A stretch of DNA of 64,000 bases. Origin: an uncultured SAR324 cluster bacterium. GTDB taxonomy: Bacteria; SAR324; NAC60-12. Location of the stretch: positions 1-64,000 of the forward strand of contig CABXOR010000001.1 of NCBI GenBank assembly GCA_902513935.1. The letters run 5' to 3'. The position numbers were made by a program, and so were the translations under genes. Under the pieces are notes generated by a model. It did not search any database. It had not been told where the DNA came from and saw only the letters and a program-made list of their open reading frames with translations. Below, piece after piece: positions 20,302 through 28,745 of this stretch (position 1 is the first letter of the stretch; each line of letters begins with the position of its first letter).

Positions 20302-21045
20302 TTAACTCATATATTCACCACCATTTACATAAAATGTAGCCCCAGTTGTGAAACTAGAAGATAATATACAATTTACCATTTGCGCCACGTCTTCGGTTTT
20401 ACCAAGCCTACCCATTGGTATCCCATTTACAACAGAATCAAATCCCTCTTTTGTATCAAGTTTATATCGCTCTCTAACTTCAGGAGTATCAACTGCACTT
20501 GGTATTAAACAATTTACTTGAATTCTAGGGGATAATTCCAAAGCTAAGCATTTAGTAAGAGCCAAAATACCTGCTTTTGCGCTACAAAAATTTGCCCCAT
20601 TTTTTCTCCCTTGTATTCCGCATGCTGCCGATACATTTATTATATGCCCATTACCTTGAGATTTAGAATTAACAAATTCTTGACAACAAATAAATGTCCC
20701 CTTTAGATGAACAGAAATTACACTGTCCCAGTCTTCATCACTCATCTCTATAAAAGGTGAATCCCTATTTATTCCAGCAAAATTTATAAGATAATCTATT
20801 TTTCTAAATTTTTTCAAAGCTAAATTAAACATTTCTTTTACTTCCAATCTATTTGAAACATCAACTTGATGAGACATGATATTCTCAGAACAATTTAATT
20901 CAGATTTATTATTGTATTTGTTAATATCAATTTTATGTATATCTGCAATCACAACACACATATCTTTTGATAGTAAATCTACAGCGACAGCCTCTCCCAA
21001 ACCTCTGCCAGCACCTGTTACTAAAGCAACTTTTTTATCAACCAA
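20302..21045 (-). CDS. SDR-family protein lacking catalytic Ser and Tyr
   Basis: A 247-residue classical short-chain dehydrogenase fold. The NAD(P) motif TGAGRGLGEAVAVDL is at residues 10-24, and the structural NNAG equivalent reads NFAG. The catalytic segment reads NVSAACG...ANFCSAKAG: the usual second Ser is Ala and the Tyr of Y-x-x-x-K is Phe (codon TTT), while Lys remains. The C-terminal GATFYVNGG is typical. It is therefore either an inactive or binding-only SDR or one with altered chemistry. It lies in the TRAP/proline-racemase operon, 25 nt after dctM. Confidence 0.8.
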   Translation of the reverse strand: MVDKKVALVTGAGRGLGEAVAVDLLSKDMCVVIADIHKIDINKYNNKSELNCSENIMSHQVDVSNRLEVKEMFNLALKKFRKIDYLINFAGINRDSPFIEMSDEDWDSVISVHLKGTFICCQEFVNSKSQGNGHIINVSAACGIQGRKNGANFCSAKAGILALTKCLALELSPRIQVNCLIPSAVDTPEVRERYKLDTKEGFDSVVNGIPMGRLGKTEDVAQMVNCILSSSFTTGATFYVNGGEYMS

Positions 21046-21070
21046 ATGGTCTCCTTTTTTATAATTTTAA

Positions 21071-22354
21071 TTAATTTACATAACCTAGTAGTCTAGGGAT
21101 AAACAATGTTATTTCTGGTACAAAACTGATTAACATCATAGTGGTCAGTAAAACTGCGAAGAAGGGGAGAAGGGGTTTGACGACATCCTCAATAGGCAAT
21201 TTACTCAATCCACATGCCACATATAGACAAACTCCAACAGGAGGAGTAAACATGGATAAGGCTACATTTGACTCAATCAGAATTCCAATATGTATGGGAT
21301 CCATTCCTAGAGCTACTCCTGCAGGGACTAATATCGGCATGAGAATTATCAAAGCGGGGAGCGCATCCATCAGCATTCCTAAGATCAAAAAAACCACATG
21401 AACGATAATTACGAAAACCACCCAATTGTTGGAATGTTCAACAATAAATTCAGCTATGTCATGGGGAATTCGTTCAAAAGCAAGGAGGAACGAAAAAGCA
21501 GAAGCCATTCCTAAAACTAGCATTACCACCCCTGTAAGTTTGCATGCTTCAAGAAAAACATCAGGCAAATCCCTAAGTTTGAGTTCCTTGTATATGAAAA
21601 GGGATACTACCAATCCATATACTACCGCTACAGATGAAGCTTCAGTGGGAGTGAATATACCTCCTAAAATCCCTCCAAGAATAATGACGGGCATGAGTAA
21701 CGCAAAAATTCCATCTGCAAAAACTTTTACTTTTTCTCTTAGACTCATTGCTTCAATCAGAGGAAGATTAAGTTTTTTACCGTAATAATATACTAGGCCA
21801 ATTAAAGCCAGAGCATTGACTAAACCAGGTAAGAATCCAGCGGCAAAGAGTCCTCCAATTGAAATACTGGCTACAACACCGATAATAATGAGGTCAATTG
21901 AAGGGGGAACAATAGTAGCAGTACCTCCTGCAGCAGCTAGCAGAGCAGTAGCAAAAGGGGCTGGATACTTTCGTTTCAACATTTCCGGCATTGTGATAGA
22001 ACCAATTGCTGCGGTGTCTGCGCTTGCTGAACCACATACTCCTGAAAAAAACATTGTGCCAAAAACCACTACCATGCCTAAACCACCTCGAACACGCCCT
22101 ACCAGTACTAAAGACATGTTTACAATGCGTCCTGCTATCCCTCCATGACCCATAATAGTTCCAGCAAAAATGAAAAGGGGTACGGCTAAGAGAGTGAAAG
22201 AGTCCATGCCGCTAAGTACTTTTTGAGGCATTGTTACCAAAAACTCTGGTGATAAAATGAACATACCAACAAAAGTAGCAATACCTAAAGATATAGCAAT
22301 AGGAACAGATGAAACCAAACAAATTAGTAAAATAAAAAGAACGATAATTCCCAT
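21071..22354 (-). CDS. dctM: TRAP transporter large permease
   Basis: A 427-residue, about 12-helix membrane protein that forms the ion-coupled translocation path of a TRAP importer. The DctM hallmarks are visible: TMPQKVLSGMDSFTLLAVPLFIFAG split around residues 40-65, GTMFFSGVCGSASADTAAIGS, and ESNVALSMFTPPVGVCLYV near the C-terminus. It is 15 nt after dctQ and is followed by the SDR gene. Sodium-coupled uptake of a carboxylate-bearing compound is expected. Confidence 0.93.
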   Translation of the reverse strand: MGIIVLFILLICLVSSVPIAISLGIATFVGMFILSPEFLVTMPQKVLSGMDSFTLLAVPLFIFAGTIMGHGGIAGRIVNMSLVLVGRVRGGLGMVVVFGTMFFSGVCGSASADTAAIGSITMPEMLKRKYPAPFATALLAAAGGTATIVPPSIDLIIIGVVASISIGGLFAAGFLPGLVNALALIGLVYYYGKKLNLPLIEAMSLREKVKVFADGIFALLMPVIILGGILGGIFTPTEASSVAVVYGLVVSLFIYKELKLRDLPDVFLEACKLTGVVMLVLGMASAFSFLLAFERIPHDIAEFIVEHSNNWVVFVIIVHVVFLILGMLMDALPALIILMPILVPAGVALGMDPIHIGILIESNVALSMFTPPVGVCLYVACGLSKLPIEDVVKPLLPFFAVLLTTMMLISFVPEITLFIPRLLGYVN

Positions 22355-22369
22355 ATTTTATTTTTTTTG

Positions 22370-22840
22370 TTACTTCATGGTGGTGTTAGAACTTATGTCT
22401 TTTATAAATGTTTTTAACACATAAAAAAGCATAAGCATACTTCCCACGATGCATGCTGAATAAGGTATTTCCATTGGAATCTGAAGTGCCGGTGCAAGAT
22501 GGCCTTCCACCCCCAGGACAAATTTAAAAGAATTGTAAAGAAAACCAACAAGAAATAAAATAACCAGCAGTGAAACAAACTGTGAAATAATTTTTTGCAT
22601 TTTTTGGGGAACGGAATTGACCACAAACTGTAGGGCAAAATGTGCTTTAATTTTAAAGGCATATGCTGCACTTAGCATTGCCAGCCACAATAGAAGAAAC
22701 CGGGCTAGTTCTTCTGACCATGACAAAGGAGCTTCAAAAACGTAACGTGCAACCACTTGACTGAATGTGACAATAGAAAGAAAAGCAATCAAAACACATA
22801 GAACACTTTCAAGTGGATTCCTAAAAATTGTTTTTAGCAT
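22370..22840 (-). CDS. dctQ: TRAP transporter small permease
   Basis: A 156-residue, four-helix protein of the DctQ family. RYVFEAPLSWSEELARFLLL is the family signature, followed by a MLSAAYAFKIKAHFALQ segment. It pairs with DctM in the inner membrane. A hairpin lies between dctP and this gene, which probably lowers membrane-subunit expression relative to the binding protein. Confidence 0.92.
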   Translation of the reverse strand: MLKTIFRNPLESVLCVLIAFLSIVTFSQVVARYVFEAPLSWSEELARFLLLWLAMLSAAYAFKIKAHFALQFVVNSVPQKMQKIISQFVSLLVILFLVGFLYNSFKFVLGVEGHLAPALQIPMEIPYSACIVGSMLMLFYVLKTFIKDISSNTTMK

Positions 22841-22932
22841 AGGAGATCTGTAAATTTAAAAGAATCATTTAATTAAATGAACAAGAAATTATTGATTATT
22901 AGTTAAGATATTTCTTGTTTAAAATGGGGGAA

Positions 22933-22960
22933 AAGGGTGGCACTATTTTAGCCACCCTTT
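22933..22960 (-). terminator. Hairpin between dctP and dctQ
   Basis: A perfect stem of AAAGGGTGGC with GCCACCCTTT surrounds a 10-nt AT loop, 39 nt after the dctP stop. In the minus direction a short T run follows. It is probably a partial terminator or mRNA stabiliser giving more DctP than DctQM. Confidence 0.7.
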
Positions 22961-22998
22961 AAAAATGATATAGAAAGATGTTATTTAACTAATAAAAT

Positions 22999-23979
22999 CT
23001 ACTGTTTTGAGACAAGTTCAATTACACTCATGCCTCCAACCTTTTCTGCGTTCTTTCTATAAACTGAGCCGACTTTAGCTTGAAAAGGTGCAACGTCTAC
23101 AGAATAGAATTTCAAACCTTTCTTTTTCAATTTTGCTAATGCATCACCTGTCATAATCTCCATTGCATCACGTTGCGTTTGTACTGACGCTTGACCAGCA
23201 TGAAGAAGAGCAAGTTTATATTTCGCAGGAAGTTTGTCGTAAACCTTTTTACTACAAACTAATCCTGCTGCAAGGTATAGGTGACCAGTAAGGGAGACAT
23301 GCTTCGTAACTTCATAGAATTTTTCTACCAAGAGATCTACATGGTCAGTTTCTGCACCATCAATAACTCCTTGTTGCAGACTGGTATAAACTTCACCCCA
23401 TGACATAGGGGTAGCTTGGGCTCCAAGTGCATTGAATGTATCGATCAAAACTGGACTACCCATTACTCTGATTTTCAATCCTTTCAAATCATCAGGTGTC
23501 ATTACGGGACGTTTCCCATTCCACTCATTACGTATTCCCGAAAACCACCAGCCTAGAAAAACTGAGTCCAATTTATCCTCTACATCTCTAGCTATGAGGT
23601 CACCTACAGGACCATCTAAAACCCTATAAAAATGTGGAACATCTCTGAAGAGAAAGGGTAAGTTAAAAAGATCAGCAGATGAAACAAAAGGAGCGAGCCC
23701 TCCACCAGCACTTTCCACAGCACAAGCTAGTGTCCCTTGTTTAATCATTTGACTTGTCTCTTCCTCAGACCCCAACTGTTCGCCAGGAAAAATCTGCACT
23801 GTAACAGCACCGTCAGTCTCTTCCTCCATCACTTGTTTAAAACGTTCGGCACCATTTTGGAATGGATGTTGTTCTGGTCCATTGTGGGCTAGTTTTAAAA
23901 CAAAATCTGCAGCATAAATTGTTGTAGTAAACATAGTTATAGAAACAAACAATGTTACAATATTTTTTAGGTTTTTCAT
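22999..23979 (-). CDS. dctP: TRAP transporter substrate-binding protein
   Basis: Periplasmic solute receptor of 326 residues. The signal peptide is residues 1-23, ending IYA. DctP-family features: LKLAHNGPEQHPFQNGAERF, IFPGEQLGSEEE, and the carboxylate-binding Arg region GLKIRVMGSPVLIDTF, where the Arg contacts the substrate carboxylate in characterised members. A typical GEVYTSLQQGVIDGAE follows. It is third in the operon after the proline-racemase-type gene (99-nt gap). The ligand probably carries a carboxylate. Confidence 0.92.
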   Translation of the reverse strand: MKNLKNIVTLFVSITMFTTTIYAADFVLKLAHNGPEQHPFQNGAERFKQVMEEETDGAVTVQIFPGEQLGSEEETSQMIKQGTLACAVESAGGGLAPFVSSADLFNLPFLFRDVPHFYRVLDGPVGDLIARDVEDKLDSVFLGWWFSGIRNEWNGKRPVMTPDDLKGLKIRVMGSPVLIDTFNALGAQATPMSWGEVYTSLQQGVIDGAETDHVDLLVEKFYEVTKHVSLTGHLYLAAGLVCSKKVYDKLPAKYKLALLHAGQASVQTQRDAMEIMTGDALAKLKKKGLKFYSVDVAPFQAKVGSVYRKNAEKVGGMSVIELVSKQ

Positions 23980-24078
23980 AAAAACTCCTTTAATAGAATT
24001 AATTGTTTAAATAAGATGATTTAGTTAAATTTATATTAATTTTACATTTTTTTTACCTCCTTTCTTTTTTTAAATTAA

Positions 24079-25140
24079 TCAATTGCCACCCCAAATATCT
24101 CCAATTGTATAACCTTCTGGAAAAGGATCATTTGCATCTAAAACATATTGAGCAAAACCAGTAATCCATGCTCTACCAGTAATTGTTGGTACTACTGCGT
24201 CATAATTTCCTACTTTAGTTTTTCTCAAAAGCCTACCTGTAAAAGTAGTACCTAAAATACCTTCATGAATAAAATCTGTATCTAGCTCTAACTTGTTTTT
24301 TTCAAATAGTGATGCCATTTTTGCGCAGGTACCTGTGCCACAAGGAGATCTATCTATTACCCCTTTCCATGTTTCTCGGCGGTCCCAATCTAACTTCCCA
24401 GTGGATACTACAACGGCGTTTTTCAATGTTGCATCAGGATTTTCCGGTGGGCCTGAAACCACTGCTATTGTTATCCCAGAAATATCTTTATTCTCAGGAT
24501 GTACAACTGGCAAATTTTCTGAAGCTATTGCTTTTACCATTTCCGCAATACGAACAATTTCACCCCCATTTTCTGGACTTAATTTCAAGCCTAATTCTTC
24601 TGAATCTAAAATAACATAAAACATTCCCCCGTAAGCTACATCAACTCTCACTTCTCCAATTTCAGGCACAAGTATAGATTTATTAGTATAAACTGAAAAT
24701 GCTGGAACATTTTCAAATGTCACATTTTTTGCCTTACCATTGCTAACTTCTGCTTTTATTGATATTAATCCTGCTGGAGTATCCAATTTAAACTCAGTGA
24801 ATGGTTCATTTACCTCTACCATTCCAGTTTCAATTAGAGTAGTAACAACACAAATAGTATTGGTTCCAGACATTCCTGGATATTCAGTTTGTTCCATAAT
24901 AACAAAGCCAGCTACAGCTTCAGGATTATTTGATGGTAAAATCAAGTTACAGTTTGCAGCAGGGTATCCTCTTGGTTCGCGAAGCATTCTTAAACGTAAT
25001 GAATCTGCTTTTTGAGATAAATGTTGCATTTTTTCAAACATTGATTCACCAGGAACATCAAGGATTCCCCCAACAATTACTCTTCCTGGTTCTCCGCAGG
25101 CGTGAAGATCTACTGCATGTATCATATTTGAGATCTTCAT
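24079..25140 (-). CDS. Proline racemase family protein, Ser/Cys active site
   Basis: A 353-residue member of the proline racemase/hydroxyproline epimerase/trans-3-hydroxyproline dehydratase family. The first catalytic site reads GMSGTNT, so Ser91 replaces the usual Cys (and Thr replaces the following His of MCGHG). The second, RSPCGTGTCAKM, keeps Cys267. Proline racemases are Cys/Cys, t3Hyp dehydratases Cys/Thr, and some hydroxyproline epimerases Ser/Cys, so an epimerase of a hydroxyproline-like acid is the best guess. It overlaps the aldo/keto reductase stop (TAATG) and precedes dctP. Confidence 0.85.
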   Translation of the reverse strand: MKISNMIHAVDLHACGEPGRVIVGGILDVPGESMFEKMQHLSQKADSLRLRMLREPRGYPAANCNLILPSNNPEAVAGFVIMEQTEYPGMSGTNTICVVTTLIETGMVEVNEPFTEFKLDTPAGLISIKAEVSNGKAKNVTFENVPAFSVYTNKSILVPEIGEVRVDVAYGGMFYVILDSEELGLKLSPENGGEIVRIAEMVKAIASENLPVVHPENKDISGITIAVVSGPPENPDATLKNAVVVSTGKLDWDRRETWKGVIDRSPCGTGTCAKMASLFEKNKLELDTDFIHEGILGTTFTGRLLRKTKVGNYDAVVPTITGRAWITGFAQYVLDANDPFPEGYTIGDIWGGN

Positions 25141-26186
25141 TATTTAATCTCCCAGTCTATATTTGTTTTCATCCATTCTGCAGTATTATGAAAGTTGGCG
25201 ATTACACTTCCAGGAGGCACTAAATTGTCACATGCAATACGAATATCATCACTCAATTTCATACCAGCAACTGGTAATAGATTTTCTAAATGAGCTAATG
25301 TTCTTGGTCCTATAAGTGGAGCAGCAATACCCACTTGATCCTTTACCCACAAAATTGCAAGTTGTGCTGCAGTTAAGCCTATCTGTTCAGCTAATTTTGA
25401 AAAAATAATACCTACTTCAATCCCTTTTTTAGTTACACGATCAGCATAAAACCCCCCTCTTAAGGAAGCCCGAGAATTTTCAGGATAATCATCAAAACTT
25501 TTATATCGTCCTGCAAGAACACCCATGGCCATAGGTGCCCATGTAATCAGTCCTATTCCTTGTTTCTGACACATTGGTATTAGTTCATTTTCAATACGTC
25601 TATCTAATAAATTATATGGGGGTTGTTCAAAAACTACTCGAGAATATCCTTTTAATTCACTGCACATAATTGATTCCATAACCATCCAAGAGGGATGTGT
25701 TGAGCAGCCAATGTAACGTACTTTCCCTTGACGAACTAGGTCGGTCATTGCCCCAAGTATTTCATCAAAATGTATTTCAGGAGAAGGACGATGCAATTGA
25801 TAAATATCTATGTAGTCGGTTTGTAATCGTTTGAGAGATTTTTCGCAAGCTCTAATTATGTTTAATCTACTATGTCCGTGATCATTAGGGCCAGAAAGTG
25901 ATGGGTCGTCTATTGAATAGCCAGGGCGTCTTTTCCCGTGATCTACTTTTGTTGCTATTAAAACATGATCTCTTTTCTTAGATCTTTTTAGAGTTTTGCC
26001 AATTATTTTTTCACCTTCTCCATCTGCGTATACATCACCAGTATCTACCAAGTTGATTCCAGCATCAATTGAAGCTTCCAGGATAATAGATGATTCTTTT
26101 TCAGGTGTTGGATCTGCAAAATTATCAGTCCCAAGCGCCAAACAAGATATTTTAAGTCCTGTTTTACCAATTAATCTATAGTCCAT
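25140..26186 (-). CDS. Aldo/keto reductase
   Basis: A 348-residue NADPH-dependent AKR barrel, the first gene of the operon. Features: LALGTDNFADP near the start, the catalytic DTGDVYADGEGE segment (Asp, Tyr), DHVLIATKVD with its Lys, DYIDIYQLHRP with the catalytic-tetrad His, and a C-terminal cofactor segment IAAPLIGPRTLAHLEN. It is a member of the AKR12/13-like broad group and would oxidise or reduce a sugar-like or hydroxy-acid compound. It shares a 1-nt overlap with the proline-racemase-type gene, so the two are tightly coupled. Confidence 0.88.
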   Translation of the reverse strand: MDYRLIGKTGLKISCLALGTDNFADPTPEKESSIILEASIDAGINLVDTGDVYADGEGEKIIGKTLKRSKKRDHVLIATKVDHGKRRPGYSIDDPSLSGPNDHGHSRLNIIRACEKSLKRLQTDYIDIYQLHRPSPEIHFDEILGAMTDLVRQGKVRYIGCSTHPSWMVMESIMCSELKGYSRVVFEQPPYNLLDRRIENELIPMCQKQGIGLITWAPMAMGVLAGRYKSFDDYPENSRASLRGGFYADRVTKKGIEVGIIFSKLAEQIGLTAAQLAILWVKDQVGIAAPLIGPRTLAHLENLLPVAGMKLSDDIRIACDNLVPPGSVIANFHNTAEWMKTNIDWEIK

Positions 26187-26506
26187 AAGAAATGATTTCT
26201 AATTTTAATGGTTCAAAGAAAAAATATTGATTCCAACAAGGCAAGTAAATTAGGTTGGCTCAAATCTGAATTTTTAAAAAATACTTTAATGTTAAAGGTT
26301 CCTAAAAACTTCTTTAATTCCTCTAATATCGATTAAATTTGTCAATTTTGCAAACATCATTTGTATTCAAACCCCAAACTAATTGATAATATGGTCCCTC
26401 TCTCTTTTGCATATTTAATTCACAAGATCCTTGGCCTCTAATATAAAACCTGACGAATTCATGGACGAAACAGAAAATTAATAAATAGTAACAAAATTGC
26501 TGATTA
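26187..26506. other. Intergenic region upstream of the AKR operon
   Basis: About 320 AT-rich bases between nagA (minus) and the AKR operon start (minus). The operon promoter should lie here. The one longer reading frame, on the minus strand, has no family features and I do not call it. Confidence 0.35.
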
Positions 26507-27601
26507 TCAATTCTCAAAGAAAAACTTTCCGCTCCGAGCAGCTTTTACCTGCCACTCCTCTTCCTCTTCTTTCCACCAAACGGTTTGCTCCAGTGCTGAT
26601 AATTGAGTTTTAACTTTTGCTGAGTTGAGCAATTTGAGTGGATTATCGGCTGCCCAGCTTATGGCTTCTTTCAAAGGCATGTCATACCAGTTAATTACGT
26701 TTCGCACACACTGATCGAGCGTTACAGCAGAACCTACTGGTCTAGATGTTTGTGGGTCTAAAATGACGGGTTCCGTTTCAAGCTGCAATTCAGAATTTCC
26801 TAACTTGTAACGTCCTTGAGGCGCCGCTGCTCCGGCTGTAGCGTCTGTTACCAGAATCACTCGTTCAGTACATTTTGCTCTTAGATAGGCTTTCAACACA
26901 TCCGGAGAAAGATGATAGCCGTCCGCGATAAAACTTGCGCTTAGTCTGTCCTCACTCAATTGTGCTATGATCGGATTATTGTTTTTGTGCAGTTCTTGAC
27001 AGGTGCCGTTTCCCAGGTGTGTTGAAAGTCTTGCACCTGCATCTACAGCTTGTTGGGTGGTTTCATTGTCAGCAGCTGTGTGTCCTAAGGAAACAATGAT
27101 TTGATCCTGAACTAATTTTTCAATGAAAGCTATAGCACCTTCAACTTCAGGAGCCAACGTCACCAGCCGGATATTACCTCCAGCAGCTTGTTGTAGACGC
27201 AAAAACATTTCCGGATCAGCCGCACACATAGCCTCAACCGGGTGACAACCTGAATATCCGGGAAGTTTTGATAGAAAGGGCCCTTCCAGATGATAGCCGG
27301 CTACCATGGTTTTTGCTAATCGAGAGGATTTTCTTGCTTTTTCCAAAGCCGAAAAGCATGTATGCAAATGTGCCTCAGATCCAGTAATGATTGTGGGCAG
27401 ACAGGCCGTCACACCCGTTGCCAGCATTGCTTCAAGAGACAGTTGAAGAGAATCTGAAGTTAGACCTGGTGAGTTAAAATCCACCCCTGCAAAACCATTT
27501 ACCTGTAAATCTACCAGTCCTGGAGTTTTCACCCATTTGTTTGCTTTACTTTTAAACGTAGAGGCAGTTAAGTCTGCAGTAGGTAATTCGATAAACGCCA
27601 T
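26507..27601 (-). CDS. nagA: N-acetylglucosamine-6-phosphate deacetylase
   Basis: Amidohydrolase-superfamily enzyme that converts GlcNAc-6-P to glucosamine-6-P and acetate. GLVDLQVNGFAGVDFN opens the barrel, YHLEGPFLSKLPGYSGCHP is the NagA signature, and the metal/substrate histidines are in SLGHTAADNETTQQAVDAG and STHLGNGTCQ. The catalytic Asp is in ILVTDATAGAA. The 364-residue length is slightly short of typical. It lies 131 nt downstream of nagB, with a poly-C tract (minus strand) in between. Confidence 0.92.
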   Translation of the reverse strand: MAFIELPTADLTASTFKSKANKWVKTPGLVDLQVNGFAGVDFNSPGLTSDSLQLSLEAMLATGVTACLPTIITGSEAHLHTCFSALEKARKSSRLAKTMVAGYHLEGPFLSKLPGYSGCHPVEAMCAADPEMFLRLQQAAGGNIRLVTLAPEVEGAIAFIEKLVQDQIIVSLGHTAADNETTQQAVDAGARLSTHLGNGTCQELHKNNNPIIAQLSEDRLSASFIADGYHLSPDVLKAYLRAKCTERVILVTDATAGAAAPQGRYKLGNSELQLETEPVILDPQTSRPVGSAVTLDQCVRNVINWYDMPLKEAISWAADNPLKLLNSAKVKTQLSALEQTVWWKEEEEEWQVKAARSGKFFFEN

Positions 27602-27673
27602 GTATTTCTTTTGCCTTAGTTAAAAACCCACAAATAATCATCCTAAACAGCGATAGTCCCGGGTCTTTGTACC

Positions 27674-27684
27674 GGGGGGGGGGG
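27674..27684. repeat. Homopolymer of 11 G between nagB and nagA
   Basis: An uninterrupted run of 11 G (C on the coding strand) located 73 nt before the nagA start. CCGGG/CCCGG arms around GTCTTTGTA sit directly beside it and could fold. Runs of this kind are prone to slippage and sequencing error. Confidence 0.85.
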
Positions 27685-27732
27685 AGGTAAAGAATTATGT
27701 GAGGGTTAGTATATTGTTGTATGCTTGTTTTA

Positions 27733-28515
27733 TTAGTAACGTTGCCAGTCAAGTTTGTTTTTTTCAATCCACTTGTAATGATCTTTTAATGTCAATAAAT
27801 AGGCGGACTCTTCGTCAAGAACTATAGTTACACGTGGATGCATCTGTAGAATTGAGGCTGGACAACTGGCAGAAATTGGGCCCTCAATCATCTTCCGGAT
27901 CGCATCTGCCTTCTTTGCACCATTGGCCAGCAACAGGCAATGACGGGATTCCATGATGGTGGCAATGCCCATCGTCACCACATGTCGCGGAACTTCCTCC
28001 AGTTTGTCAAAGTAGATTGAATTATCCTGTATGGTTTGCTCACTGAGAATTTTTACCCACGTGCGTGAGGCAAAAGAGCCGGTTGGTTCGTTAAAACCGA
28101 TATGGCCGTTGGCACCTATACCGAGTACCTGCAGATCAATTCCGCCTGCGTTTTTGATTTGCTGTTCATATTTGCGGCAGGCCTCCCGCAGGTCTTTTGC
28201 GTTACCATCCGGAAGGTGTACCCGCTCGCGGTTAATATCCAGATGATCGAATAAATTGATCATCATGTAATAATAATAGGAGCGTTTATCTTCACGGGGC
28301 AATCCTGCATATTCATCTAAATTGAAAGTTGTACATTTTTGAAAACTTAATTCTCCGGACTTATTCATCCGGATTAATTCATGATACATTCGGAGCGGTG
28401 TTCCTCCGGTAGCCAGACCCAAAACAGAATTTTCTTTTGAATTAATAATTTTTTTGACAACACTTGCGGCCACCTCAGCAGCCGCTTCCAGGGAATCACG
28501 AATAAGTATTTCCAT
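27733..28515 (-). CDS. nagB: Glucosamine-6-phosphate deaminase
   Basis: Converts glucosamine-6-phosphate to fructose-6-phosphate and ammonia, feeding amino sugars into glycolysis. The family motifs LGLATGGTPLRMYHELIR, TTFNLDEYAGL (catalytic Asp) and LGIGANGHIGFNEPTG (phosphate/substrate loop) are clear. The 260-residue length matches NagB. It is the first minus-strand gene of the amino-sugar locus, divergent from the GH20 gene across a 230-nt control region. Confidence 0.95.
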   Translation of the reverse strand: MEILIRDSLEAAAEVAASVVKKIINSKENSVLGLATGGTPLRMYHELIRMNKSGELSFQKCTTFNLDEYAGLPREDKRSYYYYMMINLFDHLDINRERVHLPDGNAKDLREACRKYEQQIKNAGGIDLQVLGIGANGHIGFNEPTGSFASRTWVKILSEQTIQDNSIYFDKLEEVPRHVVTMGIATIMESRHCLLLANGAKKADAIRKMIEGPISASCPASILQMHPRVTIVLDEESAYLLTLKDHYKWIEKNKLDWQRY

Positions 28516-28745
28516 AAAAAATTTCAGTAGGGAAATATGTTGTTGTCATTTACTTTGTAAACATTTACGTTTGGTATAGTAGTTAAATTAACTTTAACAG
28601 ATTTATTCTGCTCAGAATGCAGGACTTTAAAGGATTAATTTGATTTTGTCCAGACATATTTTAGATTCATGATTACTATTAAACAGTATTTTGTTCTAAA
28701 AATGTATTTGATGTTCAGGACAAAAATAAATCAGAGAAAGATGAG
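28516..28745. promoter_or_regulatory. Divergent control region nagB / GH20 operon
   Basis: 230 bases between two divergent halves of the GlcNAc locus, so both promoters must lie here. An AT-rich TTTGTAAACATTTACG stretch around 28554-28569 is a partial palindrome and could be an operator. No regulator gene is visible in the locus. Confidence 0.45.

Noticed and set aside
26323..26517. 64-residue minus-strand frame in the AKR-operon upstream region
   Set aside because: No ribosome site, no family features, overlaps the nagA 3' end; looks like chance in AT-rich DNA.
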